Shown here: piece by piece, positions 24,433-31,958 of the stretch
How the letters are laid out: each line of letters starts with the position of its first letter
Position numbering within the stretch: the first letter of the stretch is position 1
Source of the DNA: Embleya scabrispora
GTDB taxonomy: Bacteria > Actinomycetota > Actinomycetes > Streptomycetales > Streptomycetaceae
Direction: 5' to 3'
NCBI RefSeq assembly: GCF_002024165.1
Contig: NZ_MWQN01000001.1
Coordinates: forward strand, 3,203,365-3,267,364
DNA length: 64,000 bases
The notes under the pieces: model-generated
What the model saw: the letters and a program-made list of their open reading frames with translations, nothing else
Database searches by the model: none
What the model was told of the DNA's origin: nothing
Translations under genes and position numbers: made by a program

Positions 24433-24765
24433 GTGGCCTTCGGCCTGAACGTGCGCTTCACTGCCCGCGACGAAGCGGCAGTGGAAGCCTTTGACGCCCT
24501 GGTGGCAGAGACCTTGGTCGGCATCCGGGAACTCGAACCCGGGACGCTCATCTACGTGAGTCACACCGTGGAGGGGCAGCCGCTTCAGCGGATCTTCTAC
24601 GAGCTGTATGCGGACCGGGCCGCCTTCGATCGGCACGAGCAACAGCCGCACGTCCGGCGATTCCTTGCTGTTCGTGAGCAGTACATCGACGCCGTCGAAG
24701 TGGACTTCCTGGAGTCCGTGGACGGCAAGGGTGTTGTACAAGGGGAGGTGGCCGGTGGCGTCTGA
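24433..24765 (+). CDS. Antibiotic-biosynthesis-monooxygenase (ABM) domain protein
   Basis: 110 residues with the ferredoxin-like ABM fold: NVRFTARDEAAVEAFDALVA, GTLIYVSHTVEGQPLQRIFY, EQYIDAVEVDFLESV. Such dimeric proteins are cofactor-free monooxygenases, heme oxygenases or non-catalytic stress proteins. GGAG is 6 bases before the GTG. Its last codons overlap the XRE start by 11 bases, so the two are co-expressed; it may be cargo or a partner in sensing. Substrate unknown. Confidence 0.75.
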   Translation: MAFGLNVRFTARDEAAVEAFDALVAETLVGIRELEPGTLIYVSHTVEGQPLQRIFYELYADRAAFDRHEQQPHVRRFLAVREQYIDAVEVDFLESVDGKGVVQGEVAGGV

Positions 24766-25999
24766 TGATGAGCGCAAGGCTTTCGGGGCGCGGGTCGCAG
24801 CGCTCCGGAAGCAACGCGGCATCAAGCAGACGGAATTGGCGACCGCGGTCGGTCGTACACCAAGTTGGGTGTCCCAGGTCGAGCGCGGCGTACAGCCCGT
24901 TTCGCGTCTCGATGTCCTACAACTGCTGGCCGACGCGCTCGGCGTCTCGGTCCAAGCGCTGAACCCCGATGCTCCGGTGACGTCCGTACCGCCACCCGCG
25001 GTGCCGGAGGGACCGAACGATCTCGATACCGCGCGTCTGACCATCTCCGGTCACCCAGCGCTCGGCGCCTTGCTGGCAGGCAGGGCGGCAACGGCTGAGC
25101 CATCCACGCTCGCCGACCTAAGTGGCCAAGTTGACGAGTTGTGGGAACTGACCCACACCGCGCGGTTCGCCGAACTCAGTGCTCAGGTTGGGCCGTTGGT
25201 CGATCGCCTGGAAGCAGCGGTGCGAACCGCGCCCAATGCCGACCGGCCCGCGCTGCATGCCCTGCTCGCGCGTGTCTACCAGGCACTGGCCGCGGCCTTC
25301 GTTCGCCAAGACGAAGCCGATGCCGCGTGGATCGCTGCGGACCGCGCCATTCGTGCCGCCGAGCAGTCCGGTGACGTACTGCCGGTGTTCGCAGGCATCT
25401 ACCGTCTTGCTCAAGCTTTCGTGAGGCTCAAGCGTTTGGACCAAGCCGAGCACGCTGCGGCAACCGCCATTCGAGCGCTGGAATCGCACGGCGATGCCGA
25501 GTTGTCCGTACCGGAAGGGCTCTCCGTGCTCGGATCGCTCCGCTTGATCCTGGCGTTGGTCCATGCCCGCTCCGGCAATCGCGACCAGGCCCGTGCCGAG
25601 ATCAGCGAAGCGCGATCCGTCGCCCGGCGCATCGGAGCGGACCGCAACGACTTCAACCTTGAGTTCGGCCCGACGAACGTGGAAATCCAAGCTGTTTCCA
25701 CTGCCGTGGACCTCGGCGACGCTGGCGAGGCACTGGACATCGGTGCACGCATCAACGCCGAAGTGCTGTCCCCGGAGCGCCGCTCACGACTCCTGATGGA
25801 CCTTGGCCGCGCCCATGCCCAACGACGACACGTCGGCGAAGCAGTCGAGCACCTGCTTCGCGCCGAAGAACTCGCCCCCGAAACCGTCCGCAGCCACACC
25901 GCGTCCCGCGCCGCCATTCGCGAACTGACCCTGATCGCCGGGCGCACGGCTCCACCCGAACTCGTCGGCCTTGCCGAGCGGTCGGCAGCGCTGGACTAG
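24755..25999 (+). CDS. XRE-family regulator with TPR-like C-terminal domain
   Basis: 414 residues. XRE helix-turn-helix at about 14-68 (KQRGIKQTELATAVGRTPSW), a short linker, and a long helical repeat region (130-410) with TPR-like pairs (LLARVYQALAAAFVRQDEAD; IYRLAQAFVRLKRLDQAEHA). This layout resembles peptide- or ligand-sensing regulators of element induction. GTG 24755 has GGGGAGG 6 bases upstream. It is divergent from the rep/tra operon across a candidate operator, so it probably sets the switch between the quiet integrated state and transfer (inference). Confidence 0.85.
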   Translation: MASDDERKAFGARVAALRKQRGIKQTELATAVGRTPSWVSQVERGVQPVSRLDVLQLLADALGVSVQALNPDAPVTSVPPPAVPEGPNDLDTARLTISGHPALGALLAGRAATAEPSTLADLSGQVDELWELTHTARFAELSAQVGPLVDRLEAAVRTAPNADRPALHALLARVYQALAAAFVRQDEADAAWIAADRAIRAAEQSGDVLPVFAGIYRLAQAFVRLKRLDQAEHAAATAIRALESHGDAELSVPEGLSVLGSLRLILALVHARSGNRDQARAEISEARSVARRIGADRNDFNLEFGPTNVEIQAVSTAVDLGDAGEALDIGARINAEVLSPERRSRLLMDLGRAHAQRRHVGEAVEHLLRAEELAPETVRSHTASRAAIRELTLIAGRTAPPELVGLAERSAALD

Positions 26000-26017
26000 G
26001 TCGGTTGGTGTCCCGCG

Positions 26018-26096
26018 TGTCCGGCTGTCCGGTTATACGCTCTGACCTGGGAAGGAGCGTCGGACACTTGGGACTGTGAGTGTCCGGAGTGTCCGA
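26018..26096. repeat. Second TGTCCGG cluster, left flank of the defence cassette
   Basis: TGTCCGG at 26018, 26026 and 26081, with near copies CGGACA at 26061 and TGTCCGA at 26090. It is followed directly by the GCTGAAAC hairpin at 26102-26137. The same order (heptamers, then GCTGAAAC hairpin) is seen at 28130-28211 on the other side of the cassette. Confidence 0.45.
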
Positions 26097-26101
26097 GCGC
26101 G

Positions 26102-26137
26102 AGAGCCGCTGAAACCCCCACGTGTTTCAGCGGCTCT
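26102..26137. terminator. Strong hairpin between XRE and S-4TM genes
   Basis: AGAGCCGCTGAAAC (26102-26115) and GTTTCAGCGGCTCT (26124-26137) form a 14-bp perfect stem with an 8-base loop, between convergent genes. It would end transcription from either side. Its inner GCTGAAAC...GTTTCAGC matches the hairpin at 28184-28211. Confidence 0.7.
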
Positions 26138-26211
26138 TGTGCAACCTAAAGAGTCCGCGTCAGGCCGATCGAAGCCGTGGTGCGAATATCTGGTGTTGTT
26201 TTAGCATCGGA

Positions 26212-27114
26212 CTAGGGTGTCCTGCCGTGCCGGATCGCATCTTCGATTAGATGCTCGGCGCTCTCCTGCATAAGCGTCTCATTGCGGGTGCGTCGCAAGT
26301 TGTCGAGCCAGTCGGGAATATGGGCGTTGCTTTGCCGGGAACTCAAGATCAAGTCTTGCACTGATCGACAGTTCTCGATCGTCACAGCGGAGCGGTCCCG
26401 CATACCTCGGTCCCACAGCGCCAGTACTTTAGCCTCTGTCTTGGCCTTTGTGTCTGCACTTTCACGGTTAGATGTGATCATTTCAACAAGTTCGCGCCCT
26501 GGCCCCAGAAAGGGAACAAGGACTGCGGTCAGGGCTTCGGCTGTTGAGAGATCGGCGATCAACATGACGGCGACGCCTACCAAGACCAACAAGACCATGG
26601 CACCTGTCAGACACGCGGCGTAGAATCTGTGCATCGACGAACCCCACCCGAGGTTGCTTCGCTGACAGATAAGTACATCCAGGGGGCGAACTACGTTACG
26701 GGTGTCCGGGTACCAGTCTTTCGTGCGCTTCCCTCGATATCGGGCTGCGGCCTCCGCAACAACAGTTGGCGAGGGGCGGTCGGCGGCGAATTCGTTCCAT
26801 GGGAGGTTAAAGACATGCGTGTCGAATTCCTCCTGCACGTACGACGCCTCCCGACGCCGGCGCTTCTCTCTACCGCTCGCCACCACAGACCAGAGGAAGG
26901 CTACCGCGCCACCGATCGCCCCGACCGTTAGACGAATATTTTGGAATGAGAGCGCAACGACGACAGTTGCGACACCGAGCGCGAGCACGGTTAGAACCCG
27001 TATGTCGTGGATGTGCTTTGCATCTGTGTAGAGGCGGGACTGGGCCGCCAAGAGTCGCTGAGAGTGGGTGGTGTTCTGGGCAATAGCGATGGGCGTCGAT
27101 TGAGGAGTGGCCAT
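26212..27114 (-). CDS. S-4TM family putative pore-forming effector (CBASS)
   Basis: 300 residues with four membrane helices in two pairs: about 39-56, 62-80, 164-186 and 192-206. A charged cytosolic segment separates the pairs and a basic/acidic C-terminal tail follows. The family is known as the S-4TM effector linked to nucleotide-signal systems; a cyclic-nucleotide signal is expected to open it and disrupt the host membrane. GAGG lies 5 bases before the ATG, and the nucleotidyltransferase stop is 12 bases upstream, so the two are one operon. Base composition is visibly lower in GC than the neighbours, pointing to separate transfer. Confidence 0.8.
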   Translation of the reverse strand: MATPQSTPIAIAQNTTHSQRLLAAQSRLYTDAKHIHDIRVLTVLALGVATVVVALSFQNIRLTVGAIGGAVAFLWSVVASGREKRRRREASYVQEEFDTHVFNLPWNEFAADRPSPTVVAEAAARYRGKRTKDWYPDTRNVVRPLDVLICQRSNLGWGSSMHRFYAACLTGAMVLLVLVGVAVMLIADLSTAEALTAVLVPFLGPGRELVEMITSNRESADTKAKTEAKVLALWDRGMRDRSAVTIENCRSVQDLILSSRQSNAHIPDWLDNLRRTRNETLMQESAEHLIEDAIRHGRTP

Positions 27115-27126
27115 ATTGTCCTCGAC

Positions 27127-28011
27127 TTAGGAGGAGGTTTCGCAATATGGGAATCCGCCGCCCCAAATGGCTTGCAGGGCCTGATTCATCTCCCATCTTC
27201 TCGACTCCCCGGATAGCCATGAAGATTCGGCCGTATCAAGGTTTTTCTTCAATGTACGGAGCCTTGCCATCGCGGTGAGTCGACTACTCTCGCTGGAGTA
27301 CGCCGTGATGCGGGACACAAGTTGGGTTGGGTCGTTCATTGCTGCAAGTTCGGTGCTGATCATTCTCCCGACGATCGCGCGAAGCGCGCTAAGTGCCCAG
27401 ATGCTGTCGTTATTCTTCCCGTACTCGGCGCAGCGCATCTCAAGGTAGAACGACGAGATCGGCACTCCGTGCTCATACTTCCAGGCCTTGAGCAACCTGG
27501 CGATCTTCCGAACGTTGCCGAGGTGATTGCTGTCCATCTTGGCAACAAATTTATTGTGTGCCTGAGGTGCGGCCTCGCGCCACCCACCACCAGAAGCCGG
27601 GATCGCAACCACTCTTTTCTCGTCACTATTGCCACGCAGCAGATAGGCTGGGGTGATCTCATAGTTGGTCACAATGCCGGTGAACCGCAACGTTACAGTA
27701 GGGCGATCTACGGCTACGCTATTTGCCTCCCACAGCTTTGCCTTCAGGATATAGCGCATTTTTTCCAGAATTGTGGTTGAGGAGAGAGGCTTATCTTCAT
27801 AGTGAATGCGGGCCATATAGTCGACATCGCTGTGTGGCATGACTGCTGTACCGTGCTGGAATGATCCACTCTGAAAGAATGAAAGCAGACGGAATTCGGC
27901 ACTCAAAATTTCATGGATTCGCTGACGGTACCGGCGAACCTCGGCTTTTGCCCAGTCCTTCGGAGCGCGTTCAGCCAGGTACTGGTCTACTGCTTGCCAG
28001 AGTGCAGTCAT
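27127..28011 (-). CDS. CD-NTase (SMODS-type nucleotidyltransferase), CBASS sensor/synthase
   Basis: 294 residues of the polymerase-beta nucleotidyltransferase superfamily. Signature GSFQHGTAVMPHSDVDYM at 49-66: GS at 49-50 and catalytic acids Asp62 and Asp64. The third acid is Glu118 in NYEITPAYL. The C-terminal helical half holds KWKYEHGVPISSFYLEMRC, typical of OAS-like CD-NTases. Such enzymes make cyclic oligonucleotides on phage infection; here the product would act on the adjacent S-4TM protein. ATG 28011 has AGGGGA upstream. No Cap2/Cap3 or HORMA/TRIP13 genes are seen, so it fits minimal (type I) CBASS. AT-richer than the host. Confidence 0.82.
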   Translation of the reverse strand: MTALWQAVDQYLAERAPKDWAKAEVRRYRQRIHEILSAEFRLLSFFQSGSFQHGTAVMPHSDVDYMARIHYEDKPLSSTTILEKMRYILKAKLWEANSVAVDRPTVTLRFTGIVTNYEITPAYLLRGNSDEKRVVAIPASGGGWREAAPQAHNKFVAKMDSNHLGNVRKIARLLKAWKYEHGVPISSFYLEMRCAEYGKNNDSIWALSALRAIVGRMISTELAAMNDPTQLVSRITAYSSESSRLTAMARLRTLKKNLDTAESSWLSGESRRWEMNQALQAIWGGGFPYCETSS

Positions 28012-28129
28012 CTGCTTCCCCTCACCTGTCGTGAAGACTCTAAAGGTCTCCGACGACAACGGCGATGGACTCCAAGCGATTTGGAGCCGTCCGACTGTCC
28101 AGACATGGCTGCGACCAGCACGAACAACT

Positions 28130-28211
28130 CGGACAAGATCGAATGAGGCTGTCCGGCCTGTCCGGTACCTCAGGGTCAAGGGCTTGCTGAAACATCCCGG
28201 TGTTTCAGCAA
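28130..28211. repeat. Third TGTCCGG cluster plus GCTGAAAC hairpin, right flank of the cassette
   Basis: CGGACA at 28130 and TGTCCGG at 28150 and 28159, then TTGCTGAAACA (28184-28194) and TGTTTCAGCAA (28201-28211), a perfect 11-bp stem with a 6-base loop. It mirrors the composition of 26018-26137 in the same orientation. The hairpin lies upstream of the CD-NTase, so it is not that gene's terminator. The rest of 28012-28495 has no gene that I can see. Confidence 0.5.
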
Positions 28212-28495
28212 TCTTCCCGCCCGCGTTCGCAAGTCTCATGCCGATCGGACGTAAGGCGGCGGATGGGTAATCCATGGGTGAGGGCGACGAAGTCGCTCCT
28301 TCATCTGTTCTTTGCCCTGGTCAGCGGCTTGACGCCCCGATCCGTGGCGCGGGCTGTAATTTGACTCCCTCTCGGGTCCTGCCAGCAGCCCCGGCAACCA
28401 TGATCATGGGCCATGTGCGGGCCTCTGGGCCATCCATCAGACCGATACACCCGTTGTCGCAGGTCAGACTGGCTTTCGACGAGTGATCGCCTCTG

Positions 28496-28524
28496 TTCGG
28501 CGAGGAGAGCGGGTCTCTTCTTTT
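28496..28524 (+). repeat. attR core, 29-bp direct repeat
   Basis: An exact copy of 13209-13237. Here the 5' arm of the terminator hairpin is missing and replaced by element DNA, which is what insertion into the 3' end of the target would produce. The T tract runs on into the structured repeat that follows. Confidence 0.8.
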
Positions 28525-28728
28525 TTGGGCGCTTCGCGCCGGCTCGCGAGGGACCACTTTTTTCTCTCCCCCGCTTCGCTCCTCCGAGAAAAAAGCGGCC
28601 CCTCGCTCGGGGCCGTGTGCCCCTCCGCTTCGCTCCGGGTCACCCGGCCCAAGTTTTGCGGCTCCGCCGCTCTCCGCGCTTCGCGCGTCGATCGCGTTGG
28701 CGGCCTGGGTCGTGGGCGCTGACGCGCC
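28521..28728 (+). repeat. Structured ~210-bp intergenic repeat, copy 1
   Basis: Shares most of its length with copies at 38958-39173 and, inverted, 39290-39509. Features in order: GGGCGCTTCGCGCC, GGCTCGCGAGG, a long hairpin CTTTTTTCTC/GAGAAAAAAG (28557-28566 with 28586-28595) around a CCCGCTTCGCTCC loop, GCCCC/GGGGC, GCGGCTCCGCCGC, CGCGCTTCGCGCG, and a final GGGCGCTGACGCGCC. Reading frames differ between copies, so it is taken as non-coding. The following 28729-28927 contains no gene that I can support. Confidence 0.7.
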
Positions 28729-28927
28729 GGAGCGGGTGGCGGACCGGGGGCCGAAGGGGGAGTCGGCCCACGCCAGGCCTGCAGCGACGCACCCCTTCCG
28801 GCTGCGAAGCAGAGGCGCATCGAGCCAGGACGGGCACCTACACGCGAAGCACCACTCCTGGGCCGCGTGGTGGACGTGCAACGTGGCGCGTGGCGAGGGG
28901 ACTTGGTGGTGGGGGACTGATGCGCGA

Positions 28928-29317
28928 TTACGCCATTACCCCTGCCGCGCGGGCTGCCACGGTCCAGTCGTGGGTGGGGTGCTTGGTGGCGGCGGCGAGG
29001 TCTGCTCGTCGTGTGGCCTGGTGCCGGTCTTCGTTCGCGCCGGTGGTGAGGCGCCTGCGGCGTCGTGCGGCGAGTTCTGCCGGCGTCATCAGGTAGGGCG
29101 GGACGACCGTTGCCGAGTCCTGCGTCGGTGGGGCGTCGAAGGCCGGCACGGGCGGGATGAAGTCGCGCCATCTGGGGCGGGGTTGGGGCCTCGGGGTGGT
29201 GGGGCGGCACGGGCGGGGGCGTTTCGGTTCGGCTGGGTGCGCGTGCTTTTCGGTCGGTGCCGACGGGGCGCCGAGTTTGCGCATCCGTCCGACCAAGGTG
29301 GCGATAAGGTGCTTCAC
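28928..29317 (-). CDS. Small Pro/Arg-rich hypothetical protein
   Basis: 129 residues: MKHLIATLVGRMRKLGAPSA, a Pro/Arg-rich middle (RPRPCRPTTPRPQPRPRW), then VPPYLMTPAELAARRRRRL and an Ala-rich end. GGAG lies 8 bases before GTG 29317. It follows the decayed phosphotransferase gene on the same strand, in a small-gene cluster divergent from the XRE/DUF397 pair. No domain is recognised. Similar short basic proteins occur near such XRE clusters in streptomycetes (recalled, not checked). Confidence 0.55.
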   Translation of the reverse strand: MKHLIATLVGRMRKLGAPSAPTEKHAHPAEPKRPRPCRPTTPRPQPRPRWRDFIPPVPAFDAPPTQDSATVVPPYLMTPAELAARRRRRLTTGANEDRHQATRRADLAAATKHPTHDWTVAARAAGVMA

Positions 29318-29394
29318 GTCGTCGGCTCCTGTTCAGGCTTGGCTGTCGGCCGATCCCGGGGCCGTTCCAGCGGTCGCCGGGGCTTGTTCGTTGG

Positions 29395-30029
29395 TTACCG
29401 GGTGAGCAGCGAATTCCACCGTTCGGCCTGGCCGGGTAGGTTTCGCGCGTTTGCCTCCGCCATCGCGCCGGTGACGAACGCTCGGATGCCCGCGTTGGAT
29501 GCCGCACGCCATGTCGGGAACTGTCGTAGCCACGCATGCCCCAGTCCACGAAGCAGGCGCGTTTGCCGTTCCCGTGGTCTCCGATGAGCACGTTCCACGG
29601 GTTGAGGTCGGTGTGCAGCAGGTGTGTTCCGCCGAGTAGGGAGCGTTCGGCGGGGGTGAGGTGTTGCGCCCACCGGTCGGCGAGCGGGGGGAGGGCGAGT
29701 GCGTGCGGTGCGCGGGTACGGCCCGCTCGGCTCAGGGCGTGGGCGAGGGGGCACAGGTCGGTTCCGTTGGGGGTCACGTCGGCGTACCGCCCGGTCACGT
29801 GGGTGAACAGGAGTACGTCCCAACCGGGGGGCGTGAGGTGTGCGGCTTTGTCGTTCGTGTCCGGCGTGCCCTTGACGAACACCCGGCGCCCCGGCGCCCG
29901 CAGCACGGCCGTGAAGGGTGAGGTCAGCCCCTCGGCAAGCGGTTCCGCCGTGTGTACCGGTCCTGTGACCGACTCGATCTCCGCCCGGACGGGGGCGGGT
30001 AGTTCGGTCCATGACCAGCGGTGCTCCAT
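29395..30029 (-). pseudogene. Decayed aminoglycoside-phosphotransferase-like gene
   Basis: The first 150 codons from ATG 30029 read as an APH-type kinase: a phosphate-loop region VFVKGTPDTND, catalytic HTDLNPWNVLI, then the metal-binding FVDWG. There the frame is lost. A different frame picks up AWLRQFPTWRAASNAGIRAF and runs to the stop at 29395. Compared with the family, about 35-40 residues between the DW and PTWR segments are missing, so this is an internal deletion with frameshift, not a simple one-base error. The catalytic Asp/Asn are kept but the product is probably dead. Confidence 0.7.
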
Positions 30030-30132
30030 GGATTGCCTTTCGTGTCGGTCATGGAAGCGGGTTGTCTACTCGGATGGTGTGGGCCCCGCCCGGTGTTCAT
30101 CCCTGAGCATCCGGGCGGGGCGGACGTGGGGG

Positions 30133-30423
30133 TCAGCGCGGCGGCTCGACCCGGTACGGCTCGGAGCCCTTGAGCGGGTACGGCATGCCGCCGGGCGGCA
30201 CCACCATGACGACCTGGTCGTTGTCGAGCCCGGCGCAGTCCTCGGCTCGTTCGACCCGCCCGGCCGGGTAGGTGTCATGGCCGCGCCCGGGTAGCGGGGC
30301 GACCCAATCGCCGAGGGCGTGGCCCGGCGGCGAAAGGGGCTCACGCGGGGGCAGTTCCCACGCCGTGACGATCGGTACGGCTTCCCCGTCCGCACCGACG
30401 ACGAAGCTCGCTTCGCGGCTCAC
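30133..30423 (-). CDS. Small hypothetical protein
   Basis: 96 residues starting MSREASFVVGADGEAVPIVT, with Pro/Gly-rich turns and the tail MVVPPGGMPYPLKGSEPYRV. GTG 30423 is chosen because it overlaps the stop of the 47-residue gene as GTGA; an ATG 9 bases upstream is possible. No motif is recognised. It sits between the kinase remnant and the XRE/DUF397 module and is co-transcribed with the micro-gene upstream. Confidence 0.55.
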   Translation of the reverse strand: MSREASFVVGADGEAVPIVTAWELPPREPLSPPGHALGDWVAPLPGRGHDTYPAGRVERAEDCAGLDNDQVVMVVPPGGMPYPLKGSEPYRVEPPR

Positions 30424-30563
30424 GACAACCATCCACGAGGGTCACGTCGAACCACCAGTCGGGGATACCGGGCACGAACCCGCCGGATGATCCACCCTCG
30501 GATGGCGTACTGATCCGGACTCAACGTCCGCACCATGTCGGGAGAATGCGCCGGTTGTCTCAT
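30420..30563 (-). CDS. 47-residue micro-protein
   Basis: Reads MRQPAHSPDMVRTLSPDQYA, then IRGWIIRRVRARYPRLVVRR and a short tail. It is a compact basic helix with regular codon bias. GGGAG precedes ATG 30563 and the stop overlaps the next gene (GTGA), so translation is well supported by context. No family is known to me. It is divergent from the XRE gene at 30847; the intervening 283 bases carry their promoters. Confidence 0.55.
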   Translation of the reverse strand: MRQPAHSPDMVRTLSPDQYAIRGWIIRRVRARYPRLVVRRDPRGWLS

Positions 30564-30846
30564 GTCGCTCCCTTCCAGACCAAGCGTCCCGACGCCGGGA
30601 CCACGCGCGATCGAGACCGGCGTCGGGACGGTTCAAGGCGCGACGAAGTGGCCGCCCGAAAGGGCGCACCGATCTCCCGGGGTCACCGGTGTGTGTCGGT
30701 GATGTCGCTGTATGTAGCCTGCTCGTTCATGATTGATAGTGCAAGTCCCTACTTCAGAGACCCCCAATTTGGATGCGCTGACCTTGTTGCGCCCTCCGTC
30801 GCCCGGCAGACTGCTGCCCGAATGGGCAAACCCTGGGAGGGCGCTG

Positions 30847-31713
30847 GTGACCGTCAACCGCAACCCGACCGTCCGCCAACGGCGGTTGGCGCGGACGCTG
30901 CGCGAGATCCGACTCGGTGCGGGCAGGACCATCGCCCATGCCGCAGAGACACTCGCGTGCGCGGAGTCGAAGATCAGTCGCATCGAGGGTGGCCAGTCGG
31001 GCATCCGCCTCGTCGACCTTCGCCTTCTTCTCGACTCATATGGCGTTGACGACGCGGACGTGCGTTCTCGCTTGGAGGAGCTCTCGAAGGACAGTCGACA
31101 GCGGGGTTGGTGGAATCGCTATGCCCAGGACCTCAATCCCATGTACGCCGACTACATTGCCCTGGAGGCCGACGCGTCGGAGTTCCTGAGCGTCCAACCC
31201 TTCTTGATCCCGGGACTTCTTCAGACCGAGGGCTACACTCGCGCGGTCGTCAGGGCTCAGATGCCGGAAGTGACGGATGATCAGGTCGACACCTTGACGA
31301 AAATTCGCCAGGAGCGCCGCTCGGTCCTCACTCGGCCGGACCCGTTGACGGTATGGGTCGTGCTCTCGGAATGGGCGCTCGGTCAGGAGATCGGCGGTCG
31401 TGAGGTCATGAAGGAACAGCTGAGCTACGTGATCGACATGGCCAGTGAGCCCAACATCAATCTCCAGGTCCTCCCGAAGACCTCGGAAGCTCACGCCGCG
31501 CTGTTCGGACCGTTCGTCATCCTGACGTTTCCCGATCCCGCCGAGACTGACGTCGTCTACGTGGACGGCATGGTCAGTACCATCTACATCGAAGAACCCG
31601 ACGAGGTCGTCAAGTATTCAGCGCTGGCACGCCGCGTCGTCGCCGACGCGCATCCGTACAAGAAGTCACTCGCGCTGATAAAGAGCGCCGTCATTGAGAT
31701 GGGTTCCAAATGA
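30847..31713 (+). CDS. XRE regulator with DUF5753 domain
   Basis: 288 residues. The XRE helix-turn-helix is at about 8-66 (RTLREIRLGAGRTIAHAAET, AESKISRIEGGQSGI). A DUF5753 sensor domain follows from about 95 (FLIPGLLQTEGYTRAVVRAQ, INLQVLPKTSEAHAALFGPF). These proteins pair with a DUF397 partner, as in the BldB/WhiJ-type developmental and antibiotic regulators of streptomycetes. GTG 30847 has GGAGG 6 bases upstream and matches family length. The last codons overlap the DUF397 start (ATGA). Confidence 0.9.
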   Translation: MTVNRNPTVRQRRLARTLREIRLGAGRTIAHAAETLACAESKISRIEGGQSGIRLVDLRLLLDSYGVDDADVRSRLEELSKDSRQRGWWNRYAQDLNPMYADYIALEADASEFLSVQPFLIPGLLQTEGYTRAVVRAQMPEVTDDQVDTLTKIRQERRSVLTRPDPLTVWVVLSEWALGQEIGGREVMKEQLSYVIDMASEPNINLQVLPKTSEAHAALFGPFVILTFPDPAETDVVYVDGMVSTIYIEEPDEVVKYSALARRVVADAHPYKKSLALIKSAVIEMGSK

Positions 31714-31910
31714 TCGAGAAAACTCGGATAACCAGCTCCGATTTCGCGTGGCGGAAATCCTCGTACTCCGGTGCGCAGAGCGAGTGCGTAGAAGTCGCAG
31801 CATTCGAGCACACCACGGCAATTCGGGACAGCAAGGATCGTGGCCGGGGGCATCTCGCCGTGTCGAACGGGTCGTGGCAGGCGCTCGTGGACGCCGCGAT
31901 CGAGGGTTGA
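31710..31910 (+). CDS. DUF397 family protein
   Basis: 66 residues with the diagnostic WRKSSYSGAQSECVEVA near the N-terminus and TTAIRDSKD further on. DUF397 proteins are small partners of XRE/DUF5753 regulators and are thought to modulate them; several appear to act like antitoxins or co-regulators. The 4-base ATGA overlap with the XRE gene ensures coupled synthesis. The length is normal for the family. Confidence 0.92.
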   Translation: MIEKTRITSSDFAWRKSSYSGAQSECVEVAAFEHTTAIRDSKDRGRGHLAVSNGSWQALVDAAIEG

Positions 31911-31958
31911 TCCCCCGTTGGCGTGGTGGGGGCCGGCCCGTGTCCGCAGGTGCGTGGG

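Larger units (their letters stand above)
13209..28524. mobile_element. Actinomycete integrative and conjugative element (AICE), about 15.3 kb
   Basis: Bounded by the 29-bp direct repeat. In order from attL it carries a tyrosine integrase, an AlpA-type excisionase, a RecA-like replication ATPase, a prim-pol, a C5-methyltransferase, small spread-type proteins, an FtsK/Tra translocase, an RRQRL-type zinc protein, a DUF2637 protein, a DUF3307-like protein, a divergent ABM/XRE pair, and a lower-GC CD-NTase/S-4TM defence cassette next to attR. These are the integration, replication and double-stranded DNA transfer modules that define AICEs such as pSAM2. All core genes look intact, so the element may still be active (inference). 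Confidence 0.9.

Noticed and set aside
24433-25999. Second defence system (ABM plus XRE)
   Set aside because: The pair sits at the regulatory position of the AICE and the ABM protein shows no defence-linked motif; regulation plus cargo is simpler.
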